From a virus: a stretch of DNA of 64,000 nt. Positions 56,992-64,000 of the stretch are shown piece after piece. The stretch covers positions 1 through 64,000 of the IMG/VR virus record IMGVR_UViG_3300032223_001420. One strand, 5' to 3'. The position numbers and the translations under genes are program-made. The number at the start of each line of letters is the position of its first letter. Within the stretch, counting starts at the first letter, position 1. Below the pieces are notes generated by a model. The model saw only the letters and a program-made list of their open reading frames with translations, made no database searches and was not told where the DNA came from.

Positions 56992-59508
56992 ATGCCACTT
57001 GGTTTAAATGGTGGTATAATTGGTGTATTAAATTCATCCACAAAAGCTGGCGGGGCATCTGGTCTTTGGTCGCACAGTGAAGTTGGTATCAATAGATTAC
57101 AAGGATTGTGGCCAGACCCAACCAGTGTAGTTCGCACATTTACATCATCGACTACGTGGACCGCTCCAGGTGCAGTAACGATTGATTATTTCGTTGTTGC
57201 TGGTGGTGGCGGTGGAGCATCTGGCGCAGCAGGACCAGGTAATGCTGGCGGTGGTGGAGGTGGCGGTGCTGGTGGTTATCTCTCGGGCACTGGGTTACCA
57301 ATATCATCCGGACAAACATATACGATTGCAGTTGGTTCGGGTGGTGCAGGAGGAACAGCACCACCCGCCAATTTTAGTAACTATGGAAGTAACGGAACAA
57401 ACTCTGGTATATTTGTTACATCATCTGGTGCAAATTTAATTCCTTCTTGGGCATATGGTGGTGGCGGTGGTGCTGGTGGAGATGCAACACCCACAAGCAT
57501 TGGTTATTCTGGTGGTTCAGGTGGTGGTGGAAATTCTAACGGTCCAGCCGCAGGTAAAGGAATTTATCCTGGCTCGGCTTTCATAGATGCTCCTAGACAA
57601 GGTTATGATGGAGGTACTGGTAGTACCGCAGGAGGCGCAGGTGGTGGTGCGGGTGCAGCCGCACTTTCTCCAGGTGGCGGAAATTTTACAACTATTCCTG
57701 GTGGTTTGGGAGTATATAACTCACTCGTTGGTTCAAACACGTATTATGCTGTTGGTGGTGACGGTGGTCGAAATGATTTCCCTTCACCCACTTTAACAGG
57801 TGCGACCGCTGCCAGTTCGACTGGTTCTGGTGGAGGTGGAGGAGGACAAGGAGGTGGCGGTGCATATTTAGGTGGTGCTGGTGGTTCGGGTATTATCGTA
57901 CTCAAATATTCTTTGAACCCCACACTAAATTCCACTCCAATGGTTTTTTCAAATACAAGTCAACTTGTTATTCCAGATGGCGTAACATCTATAGATTATT
58001 TAATTGTTGCTGGTGGTGGAGGCGCTGATTCTGGTGGCGGTGGTGGCGGTGGTTTAATAACAGGAACAGGTTTTCCTGTAACCCCAAATCAATCATATAC
58101 TGTCGTTGTAGGTGCCGGAGGAGCAGGCGGTCGTAATGGTGGTGGATCAGGACCTTTATCCACTGCTGGTGGTAATTCAAGTTTTTCATCACTGTGGACA
58201 CATGGTGGAGGTAGAGGAGGTTCTAGTAATTCACCAAACTATCTAGGCGGTGTTGGTGGTTCTGGTGGTGGTTCGGGTCAAGCACTTTCTCCACCATCTG
58301 GTGGTGGAACATTTAATGGTGGAGCAGCGAATTCTGTAGTAGTCCAAGGCTATGCTGGTGGTCAAGGTGGAACTGATAACGGTTCATATCGTTATTCTGG
58401 TGGAGGTGGCGGGGCGGGTGCTGTTGGTGGCAATGGCACATCAACTGGTGGTGGAGTTGGTGGAAATGGTGGAGCAGGATTATTATCATCTTTATCTGGT
58501 ACACCAACGTATTATGCTGGCGGAGGTGGTGGAAAAGGTGATTCTCCAACTGGTCAATCAACAGGCGGCACAGGTGGCGGTGGTGCTGGTGCATTAGGAC
58601 CTACTGGAAATGGAAGTAGTGGTACTGCTTCAACCGGTGGCGGTGCGGGCGGTCAAAATTCAGGCAGTGCATATGGTGGTAATGGTGGTTCTGGTGTTGT
58701 TGTTATTAGATTTTCTGGCACGAAGCCTAATGTTTTTTCTGTATTTACTAGCACATCTTCGTGGACTGTACCAACAGGAATTACAGGAATAAGTTATATG
58801 ATTGTTGGTGGTGGCGGTGGTGGAGGTGCAGGATTTTCTGGAGGTGGTGGCGGTGGCGGTGGATTCCGTACAGGAACATTTTTAGTAACTCCAGGTTCAA
58901 CATATACAGTTACAGTTGGCGCTGGTGGTGCAATTAATTCAGGTAATGGTTCCAATTCAGGAATCAGTGGTACTACAGGGTCCGTTTGGGCTGCTGGTGG
59001 GGGCGGTGGAGGTGGAACCGGTTCTGGTGCTCCTTCATTAGGATATGGTCAATCTGGTGGCTCTGGTGGCGGTAACGGAAGTAAAAATCCAGATGGTACT
59101 ACAGTCGGGCAAGGAAACTCACCATATACAACACCGGTACAAGGATACAATGGTAACACAGGTGGAACTCCAGGTGGTGTTGATTGGGGTGGTGGCGGTG
59201 GTGGTGCAGGTGGAGCCGGTGGCGGTGGCGGATACAACGGTGTCGGTCAAGGCGGTTTAAGTGTATTTTCTTCATTCTCTGGATCAAATACTTCATACGG
59301 TGGCGGTGGTGGTGCAGGAACAGCAAACGTTCCAGGTGGTTATGGAAATGGTGGCGGTGGTTCACAAGCTGCACCAATAGGAGATTTATCTGGTGGTAGT
59401 ACAGGTTCTCCAGGAATAACAAATTCTGGTGGTGGCGGTGGCGGGCAACCTCAAGCACCCAATATTGGTGCTGGTGGTTCTGGAATCGTTATCATCAAAG
59501 GATTATAA
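56992..59508 (+). CDS. Glycine-rich adhesin-like protein, three domains
   Basis: 838 residues. An N-terminal anchor of about 50 residues ('NGGIIGVLNSS' to 'GLWPDPTSVVRTF') resembles that of the next gene ('NGGLIGTPNLT' to 'SWPQATPVVYTF'), so the two are direct paralogues with a shared virion attachment end. Three Gly-rich domains follow. The ends of the domains read 'GGSGIIVLKYS', 'GGSGVVVIRFS' and 'GGSGIVIIKGL'. It abuts the next gene. Confidence 0.78.
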   Translation: MPLGLNGGIIGVLNSSTKAGGASGLWSHSEVGINRLQGLWPDPTSVVRTFTSSTTWTAPGAVTIDYFVVAGGGGGASGAAGPGNAGGGGGGGAGGYLSGTGLPISSGQTYTIAVGSGGAGGTAPPANFSNYGSNGTNSGIFVTSSGANLIPSWAYGGGGGAGGDATPTSIGYSGGSGGGGNSNGPAAGKGIYPGSAFIDAPRQGYDGGTGSTAGGAGGGAGAAALSPGGGNFTTIPGGLGVYNSLVGSNTYYAVGGDGGRNDFPSPTLTGATAASSTGSGGGGGGQGGGGAYLGGAGGSGIIVLKYSLNPTLNSTPMVFSNTSQLVIPDGVTSIDYLIVAGGGGADSGGGGGGGLITGTGFPVTPNQSYTVVVGAGGAGGRNGGGSGPLSTAGGNSSFSSLWTHGGGRGGSSNSPNYLGGVGGSGGGSGQALSPPSGGGTFNGGAANSVVVQGYAGGQGGTDNGSYRYSGGGGGAGAVGGNGTSTGGGVGGNGGAGLLSSLSGTPTYYAGGGGGKGDSPTGQSTGGTGGGGAGALGPTGNGSSGTASTGGGAGGQNSGSAYGGNGGSGVVVIRFSGTKPNVFSVFTSTSSWTVPTGITGISYMIVGGGGGGGAGFSGGGGGGGGFRTGTFLVTPGSTYTVTVGAGGAINSGNGSNSGISGTTGSVWAAGGGGGGGTGSGAPSLGYGQSGGSGGGNGSKNPDGTTVGQGNSPYTTPVQGYNGNTGGTPGGVDWGGGGGGAGGAGGGGGYNGVGQGGLSVFSSFSGSNTSYGGGGGAGTANVPGGYGNGGGGSQAAPIGDLSGGSTGSPGITNSGGGGGGQPQAPNIGAGGSGIVIIKGL
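57145..59505 (+). repeat. Three tandem Gly-rich domain repeats
   Basis: Units begin near 57145, 57960 and 58760. They follow the same order of motifs as the repeats at 53300, with different loops. Confidence 0.72.
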
Positions 59509-61944
59509 ATGGCTAAAAGATTCAATGGTGGTTTAATTGGCACACCAAACTTAACAACAATCACTAGAGCTACTGGTATTTGGTCACTTGGTGATGTACG
59601 AAATAGTATTTTAACGAATTCATGGCCACAAGCAACTCCAGTCGTATATACATTTTTATCATCAACTACATTTCAGATACCTGCGGATGTAGGTGCTATA
59701 GACTATTTTATAGTTGCAGGTGGTGGTGCGGGTGGTGGGCAAGGTAATGGTATTGGTGGTGGCGGTGGTGGAGGTGGAGGTTATCTAACAGGTTTAGCTG
59801 TACCAGTTATTTCTGGTGCAACATATACTATCGCTGTCGGTTCTGGTGGTACAGGAACAAGCGCCCAAACACAAGGTGCCAATGGAGGTAACTCTGGCAT
59901 ATTTAATACAAGTTCTGGTACAACAGTAACACCGTGGGCAATTGGCGGTGGTGGAGGCGGTGGTGGTAATGGTGCCGCATCAAGTAATGGTTATGCTGGT
60001 GGTTCTGGTGGTGCTGCAAGTAATGGTAATGCTGGCGCAGGAACACCAGGTCAAGGTAATAACGGAGGTTCAGGAAATAATAGTGGAGCACCAAACTATC
60101 GACTATCTGGTGGTGGCGGTGCAGGAGCTATTGGGCAAGATGGTAATTTTGGTGGTGCTGGCGGCGCAGGAATTTATTCATCGTTCTCTGGTGCTAACGT
60201 AGCATACGCTGGAGGTGGTGGCGGTGGAGGTAATGGGGGTTCTGCTGCTGCTATCGCAATTGGTGGCGGTGGTATAGGTGGCGGTGGAAGTGCAAATACA
60301 AACACCGGTGGTGGTGGCGGTGGCGCACAAAATGGCGGTACCAGTGGCAATGGTGGTTCGGGTATCGTTATGATTAGATGCTATCAATATACCACTGATG
60401 CTCTTATATTTAATAACACAACTCAATTTACAATACCTTCTGGCATAACAGCAATCGATTATCTTGTTGTTGCTGGCGGTGGCGGTGGTGGTGCACAATA
60501 TGGAGGCGGTGGTGGCGGTGGAGGTGGTTATGTAGTTGGAAGCGCATTTCCGGTTTCTGGTACATTAAACATTGTTGTTGGTGCTGGCGGCACTGGAGGT
60601 GGAGCTGAACCAAATAGCGCACAAGGAACAAGAGGAGGTAACTCTTCAATAGCTGCAATTTCTTCGAATACCGCAATACTTGCTGTTGGTGGTGGATATG
60701 GGGGTCAAGGTGGCGCATATATTGCAGCCGGTGGCTCAGGTGGTTCTGGTGGAGGTGGAGGTGGTTTTGCTGGTGGTACAACAGCGATAGGTGGTATTGG
60801 ATTTTTAGGTCAAGGAAATAATGGTGGTAGTGGTTATGGAACTGCAAATTATGGCTCCGGTGGAGGTGGGGGTGCCGGTCAAGTAGGAACATCTGCAGTA
60901 ACAAATGCCCCAACATATAGTTCAGGAAAAGGTGGCGATGGACTATCATCATCATTATCTGGAACACCCACATATTATTCTGGAGGTGGTGGCGGTGGAG
61001 GTAATGGTGGTTCGGCAGCAGGTGGCTTAGGTGGTGGTGGAACTGGAGGTTCTTCTAGTAATCCCACAACACCCGCTCCTGGTTATTTTGGAACAACTGG
61101 TACACCAAATACTGGTGGCGGTGCTGGTGGTTCTGGAGGCAATTTGGGTGGTGTGAATGGTGGTTCGGGAATCGTAATCATTCGACCTTCATATTATCAG
61201 TCACAATATAAAACTGCTGTATTTACTACAACCACATCATGGGTTGCAACAACTTCATTAGTTGATTATCTTGTCGTTGCAGGCGGTGGTGGTGGCAATG
61301 AAGGCGGCGGCGGTGCAGGAGGTTTCTTAACTGGCACTGGAATGTCATTAACGCCAGGTCAATCGTACTCAGTTATAGTTGGTGCTGGTGGTAGTGGTGG
61401 ATCAGGAAGTTCGGTACTAGCAACAAACGGAGCAAACTCTTCATTTAATGGTATCAATTCTATTGGTGGTGGTTATGGTGGCGGTGGTACCAATGGTGGA
61501 GCTAATAATGGTGGTTCAGGTGGCGGTGCATCAGCATCAACACAAGGTGGTCCATATGCTGGAGGAATTGGAATACTAGGTCAAGGTCTTGGTGGTGGCG
61601 GTGGTATAAGTGTTTCTGGTGTAGGTAACTTTACTGGTGGTGGAGGTGGTGCTGGTGCTAACGGAGAACCAGGTATTGGTAGCACTAGATCAGGTAATGG
61701 TGGTATAGGTTTATCATCTTCTATATCTGGTATGCCAACTTATTACGCCGGCGGTGGTGGTGCTTGGGGTTCTCCTGGTACATTAACAACATCAGGAGGT
61801 ATAGGTGGTGGCGGCAGCGGCACTACCGTAAGAGGAGATTATACTAACGCAGGAACGCCAGGAACTGGTAGTGGTGGTGGCGGTAATCCAAATCCTGTTG
61901 GCGGCAATGGTGGTTCGGGTATAGTAATTCTCAGATGGACATAA
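59509..61944 (+). CDS. Glycine-rich adhesin-like protein, three domains
   Basis: 811 residues. The N-terminal anchor (1-50) is like that of the protein at 56992. Three Gly-rich domains follow, with ends 'GGSGIVMIRCY', 'GGSGIVIIRPS' and 'GGSGIVILRWT'. The last matches the end of the first big protein (GGSGVVVLRWV). Its stop overlaps a late promoter octamer. Confidence 0.78.
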   Translation: MAKRFNGGLIGTPNLTTITRATGIWSLGDVRNSILTNSWPQATPVVYTFLSSTTFQIPADVGAIDYFIVAGGGAGGGQGNGIGGGGGGGGGYLTGLAVPVISGATYTIAVGSGGTGTSAQTQGANGGNSGIFNTSSGTTVTPWAIGGGGGGGGNGAASSNGYAGGSGGAASNGNAGAGTPGQGNNGGSGNNSGAPNYRLSGGGGAGAIGQDGNFGGAGGAGIYSSFSGANVAYAGGGGGGGNGGSAAAIAIGGGGIGGGGSANTNTGGGGGGAQNGGTSGNGGSGIVMIRCYQYTTDALIFNNTTQFTIPSGITAIDYLVVAGGGGGGAQYGGGGGGGGGYVVGSAFPVSGTLNIVVGAGGTGGGAEPNSAQGTRGGNSSIAAISSNTAILAVGGGYGGQGGAYIAAGGSGGSGGGGGGFAGGTTAIGGIGFLGQGNNGGSGYGTANYGSGGGGGAGQVGTSAVTNAPTYSSGKGGDGLSSSLSGTPTYYSGGGGGGGNGGSAAGGLGGGGTGGSSSNPTTPAPGYFGTTGTPNTGGGAGGSGGNLGGVNGGSGIVIIRPSYYQSQYKTAVFTTTTSWVATTSLVDYLVVAGGGGGNEGGGGAGGFLTGTGMSLTPGQSYSVIVGAGGSGGSGSSVLATNGANSSFNGINSIGGGYGGGGTNGGANNGGSGGGASASTQGGPYAGGIGILGQGLGGGGGISVSGVGNFTGGGGGAGANGEPGIGSTRSGNGGIGLSSSISGMPTYYAGGGGAWGSPGTLTTSGGIGGGGSGTTVRGDYTNAGTPGTGSGGGGNPNPVGGNGGSGIVILRWT
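59660..61940 (+). repeat. Three tandem Gly-rich domain repeats
   Basis: Units begin near 59660, 60430 and 61240 with the shared 'DYxVVAGGGGG' opening. They make nine such units in the adhesin region, ten with the one at 10695-11510. Confidence 0.72.
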
Positions 61945-61947
61945 ATA
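61940..61947 (+). promoter_or_regulatory. Late promoter octamer CATAAATA
   Basis: Fits NATAAATA and overlaps the stop of the Gly-rich gene. An overlapping AATAAATA follows at 61944-61951. The ATG at 61995 has GGGAG before it. Confidence 0.5.
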
Positions 61948-61994
61948 AATAACTAAATAGATTGAAATAGTTTTTAACAAAGGGAGTTTTTTAG

Positions 61995-62378
61995 ATGGCA
62001 CATTTTGCACAACTTGATGATAATAATATTGTTACTCAGGTCATTGTTGTAGGTAACAATGAATTACTTGACGCCAATGGTCAAGAACGTGAAGAGCTTG
62101 GAGTGGCTTTTTGTCAACGACTATTTGGTGGTAATTGGAAACAAACATCATACAATCATAATTTGCGTTTTAGATATGCTGGTATTGGCTATCATTACAA
62201 CGCTGATCTTGATGCGTTTGTTCCACCAAAACCATTCCCATCATGGGTACTCGATAATACGACAGCGAATTGGAAAGCGCCAGTAGACTTGCCTTCTGAT
62301 GCTGGTACAGGTGAACCACCTAAAACTTATCATTGGGATGAAGCAACAACTTCATGGGTTGCAGATACAACAACATAA
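61995..62378 (+). CDS. Conserved phage protein of the tail-fibre region, 127 aa
   Basis: 'MAHFAQLDDNNIVTQVIVVGNNEL' (1-24), 'FGGNWKQTSYN' and 'RYAGIGYHYNADLDAFVPPKPFPSWVLD' are strongly conserved in marine T4-like phages and many other tailed phages. Function unknown; it is usually encoded beside fibres. A terminator follows directly. Confidence 0.75.
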   Translation: MAHFAQLDDNNIVTQVIVVGNNELLDANGQEREELGVAFCQRLFGGNWKQTSYNHNLRFRYAGIGYHYNADLDAFVPPKPFPSWVLDNTTANWKAPVDLPSDAGTGEPPKTYHWDEATTSWVADTTT

Positions 62379-62398
62379 GTTATTATCATTCAAAATAA

Positions 62399-62421
62399 AC
62401 CCTGCTTCGGCAGGGTTTTTT
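62399..62421 (+). terminator. UUCG Rho-independent terminator
   Basis: CCCTGC (62400-62405), TTCG loop, GCAGGG (62410-62415), then six T. It ends the adhesin operon. Confidence 0.88.
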
Positions 62422-62469
62422 ATTAGGCAATTCTGGAATGACTAAATAAACGATTAGAAGGAGAATACA

Positions 62470-62805
62470 TTGGCTGCTTTTGTTGAGCTTACAATCGAAC
62501 AAGGTGCAAACTTAACATCATATGTCACAGTAAGTGATGATTATGGTGTAGGAATAAATTTGCAGACCTATTCAGCCACATCGATGCTTCGTAAATCTTA
62601 TTATTCTACAACAGCCGTGCCAATAACTGCAACTGTTACTGGTATTGCTAATGGTGAAATAACACTTTCCATGACCGCAGCAAACACGGCTAATCTTACT
62701 CCAGGACGCTATGTGTATGATTTATTGGTTACTGATTCGACAGACAATAAAGTCACAAGAGTAATAGAAGGAACAGCAGTGATTCTTCCATCGGCTACGA
62801 GGTAA
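62470..62805 (+). CDS. Small virion protein with TTG start, 111 aa
   Basis: Residues 5-105 form a beta-sandwich-like domain ('FVELTIEQGANLTSYVTVSDD', 'GEITLSMTAANTANLTPGRYVYDLLV'), a layout of small fibre or decoration proteins in T4-like phages. No ATG is available at the conserved start; AAGGAG is placed correctly for TTG at 62470. It follows a terminator and starts the next operon. Confidence 0.62.
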   Translation: MAAFVELTIEQGANLTSYVTVSDDYGVGINLQTYSATSMLRKSYYSTTAVPITATVTGIANGEITLSMTAANTANLTPGRYVYDLLVTDSTDNKVTRVIEGTAVILPSATR

Positions 62806-62808
62806 GAT

Positions 62809-63030
62809 ATGGGCACAATTACAATTTTTCAACCAAATAGAACCACAATAACATCACCCAATTTTAAACCAACACCTAATGTTGCGTTTGCGGGTTTGAA
62901 TGATGTTAATACAATTGGTTTACAGAATGGATATACACTCATTTATAGTGCAGCAAACAGCAAGTATGAAATGAAAGCTGCACAAGAACTCACATCGTCG
63001 ATTACATCAATCGATGGTGGAACTTTCTAA
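62809..63030 (+). CDS. Small virion-region protein, 73 aa
   Basis: No family recognised. 'FAGLNDVNTIGLQNGYTLIYSAANSKYEM' (about 27-55) resembles the short 'DGYxLxYxxxxxxY' beta motif of phage fibre proteins. It lies 3 nt after the previous gene and 8 nt before the long fibre gene. Confidence 0.55.
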   Translation: MGTITIFQPNRTTITSPNFKPTPNVAFAGLNDVNTIGLQNGYTLIYSAANSKYEMKAAQELTSSITSIDGGTF

Positions 63031-63038
63031 GAATCTAA

Positions 63039-64000
63039 ATGTCTAATACAGCTATTCAAATAAAACGCTCGACGGTTACCAGTGCGCCAACTAAGCTGAA
63101 TATTGGTGAGCTTGGCTATTCTTATACGAGTAATACTCTTTTTATTGGTAGTCGAGATGGTCAAGGATCATTAGCCGTTGGTGGTAATGCATTTATTGGC
63201 ATGTATCAAACGATGTATGATCGTTCGAACACTGCTTACACCACAGCGATTCAAGCATCAATTGATGTTGGCGCAGGATTTAGTCAAGCGAATGGTGCTT
63301 ACAATCAAGCCAATGCTGCTTATATTTCACAAAACACTACTGGTGTTGTTGCGAACTCTGCTGGCATTTATGCCAATGGTGCATTTGGAGCAGCCAATGC
63401 TGCTGGTTCTTATGCCAATGGTGCATTTATTAAAGCCAATTCTGCTTATCTGTCACAGAATGTAACTGGCTCATATGCAAACTCTGCTTATGCGAATGCT
63501 AATGCGGCATTCTCTCAAGCTAACTCAGCGTTTGCAAATGCGAATGCTTCTTTTGCACAAGCGAATGCTTCGTTCATTCAAGCTAACGGTGCATTCATAC
63601 AAGCGAACGCTGCTTATATTTCACAAAATACAACCGGCGCTGTTGCAAATTCTGCTGCAATATATGCTAATGGCGCATTCGTTACCGCTAATGCTGCTGG
63701 CGTTTATGCCAATGGCGCATTTGCTGCCGCTAACGTAGCTGGTACATATGCTAACGGTGCTTATGGTTTTGCGAATTCAGCTTCGTCGTATGCCAATGGT
63801 GCTTTTATTACAGCTAATGCAGCATCTTATTACGCAAACATCCCATCGTATGGTGCGAACTCAGCTTCGGCATATGCTAATGGTGCATTTGCAGCCGCTA
63901 ACGTATCGGGCATTTATGCGAATGGTGCTTATGGATTTGCAAACTCTGCTTCAGCATACGCCAATGGTGCTTTCGCTGCTGCAAACGTTGCTGGCATATA
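63039..64000 (+). CDS. Repeat-rich tail fibre protein, 3' end outside window
   Basis: At least 320 residues, still open at the edge. The N-terminal 50 residues ('AIQIKRSTVTSAPTKLNIGELGYSY', then 'TLFIGSRDG') match the virion-binding end of phage fibres of the Mtd N-terminal type. From residue about 72 onward the protein is made of 7-residue units A-N-x-A-[FY]-x-x (QANGAYN, YANGAF), like the protein at 42588. The regular aromatic and Ala/Asn pattern suggests a long trimeric shaft. It is likely a long or side tail fibre. Confidence 0.75.
   Translation, partial: MSNTAIQIKRSTVTSAPTKLNIGELGYSYTSNTLFIGSRDGQGSLAVGGNAFIGMYQTMYDRSNTAYTTAIQASIDVGAGFSQANGAYNQANAAYISQNTTGVVANSAGIYANGAFGAANAAGSYANGAFIKANSAYLSQNVTGSYANSAYANANAAFSQANSAFANANASFAQANASFIQANGAFIQANAAYISQNTTGAVANSAAIYANGAFVTANAAGVYANGAFAAANVAGTYANGAYGFANSASSYANGAFITANAASYYANIPSYGANSASAYANGAFAAANVSGIYANGAYGFANSASAYANGAFAAANVAGI
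63280..64000 (+). repeat. Short tandem repeats coding ANxA[FY] units
   Basis: Many imperfect 21-nt units with cores like GCCAATGGTGCATTT; longer blocks (for example around 63360-63430 and 63650-63730) also recur. They run to the window edge. Confidence 0.75.

Noticed and set aside
53590-61010. Long antisense and +1 frame ORFs rich in Pro, His, Leu or Val inside the Gly-rich genes
   Set aside because: They result from GGT/GGA repeats read in other frames; composition is not protein-like and no start signals are present.
63280-64000. Short direct repeats that might suggest a CRISPR array
   Set aside because: Units are in frame, imperfect, lack unique spacers and encode a regular fibre shaft.
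1-64000. Integrase, transposase or attachment sites
   Set aside because: None was seen; the tRNAs are complete and no partial tRNA duplicate that would indicate an att site was found.

Overview
The window is part of a T4-like myovirus genome (Caudoviricetes, lytic tailed phage). The evidence is a set of T4-family genes in T4-like order: RNase H; gp33, gp59 and gp32; gp4, gp54-like, gp26/gp51, gp48, gp53, gp27-like, gp5-like, PAAR, gp25, gp6, gp7-like and gp8. The DNA is AT-rich and genes are packed with 1-30 bp overlaps. Many unassigned genes look like those of marine and freshwater T4-like phages. The host is not shown directly. A PqqA-like peptide and a circularly permuted tmRNA are both compatible with an alpha- or betaproteobacterium that uses PQQ enzymes, for example a methylotroph; this is inference.

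Layout. 1-740: tRNA cluster (Glu, Lys, Gln, Trp, Ser) with an unassigned structured RNA between tRNA-Lys and tRNA-Gln. 741-2930: small accessory genes, tRNA-Gly, a rubredoxin-like protein and a PqqA-like peptide, closed by a bidirectional terminator. 2914-3865 (minus): two conserved genes of unknown function. 3924-6329: RNase H and a stand-alone ligase N-domain-like protein. 6326-9547: sugar-nucleotide and glycosyl genes plus ClpP. 9561-11626: two tiny genes and a first glycine-rich fibre cassette behind a late-type promoter. 11648-14427: early-type genes behind recurring GCTTGACAA promoters. 14472-16932: PhoH, a PD-(D/E)XK nuclease and small genes. 16934-17205: permuted tmRNA. 17214-18967: small genes and a SleB-type endolysin. 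18985-21789: gp33, gp59, a HAD nucleotidase and gp32.

21840-30143 (minus): baseplate hub and tape-like genes. Three paralogous proteins lie here, one carrying an M23 endopeptidase and one a GH24 lysozyme. They are preceded by gp26 and a gp51-like frame that appear to be joined by a -1 frameshift, then gp54-like, an unknown gene and gp4. 30177-51145 (plus): tail tube cap, baseplate hub, spike and wedge genes, including two giant proteins of 1843 and 2088 residues. 51154-64000: fibre and adhesin region, with short beta-structured proteins alternating with three glycine-rich proteins of 811-864 residues, ending in an incomplete repeat-rich fibre gene.

How it fits together. Host-like sigma-70 promoters drive early small genes. 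gp33 and NATAAATA octamers fit T4-type late transcription of the tail genes. The tRNAs, tmRNA and a possible ArfA-like protein would support translation during infection. The RNase H, gp59, gp32 and PhoH group serves replication. The tail operons build a contractile tail whose wall-cutting domains sit on tape or hub proteins rather than on gp5. The glycine-rich proteins are probable receptor-binding adhesins.
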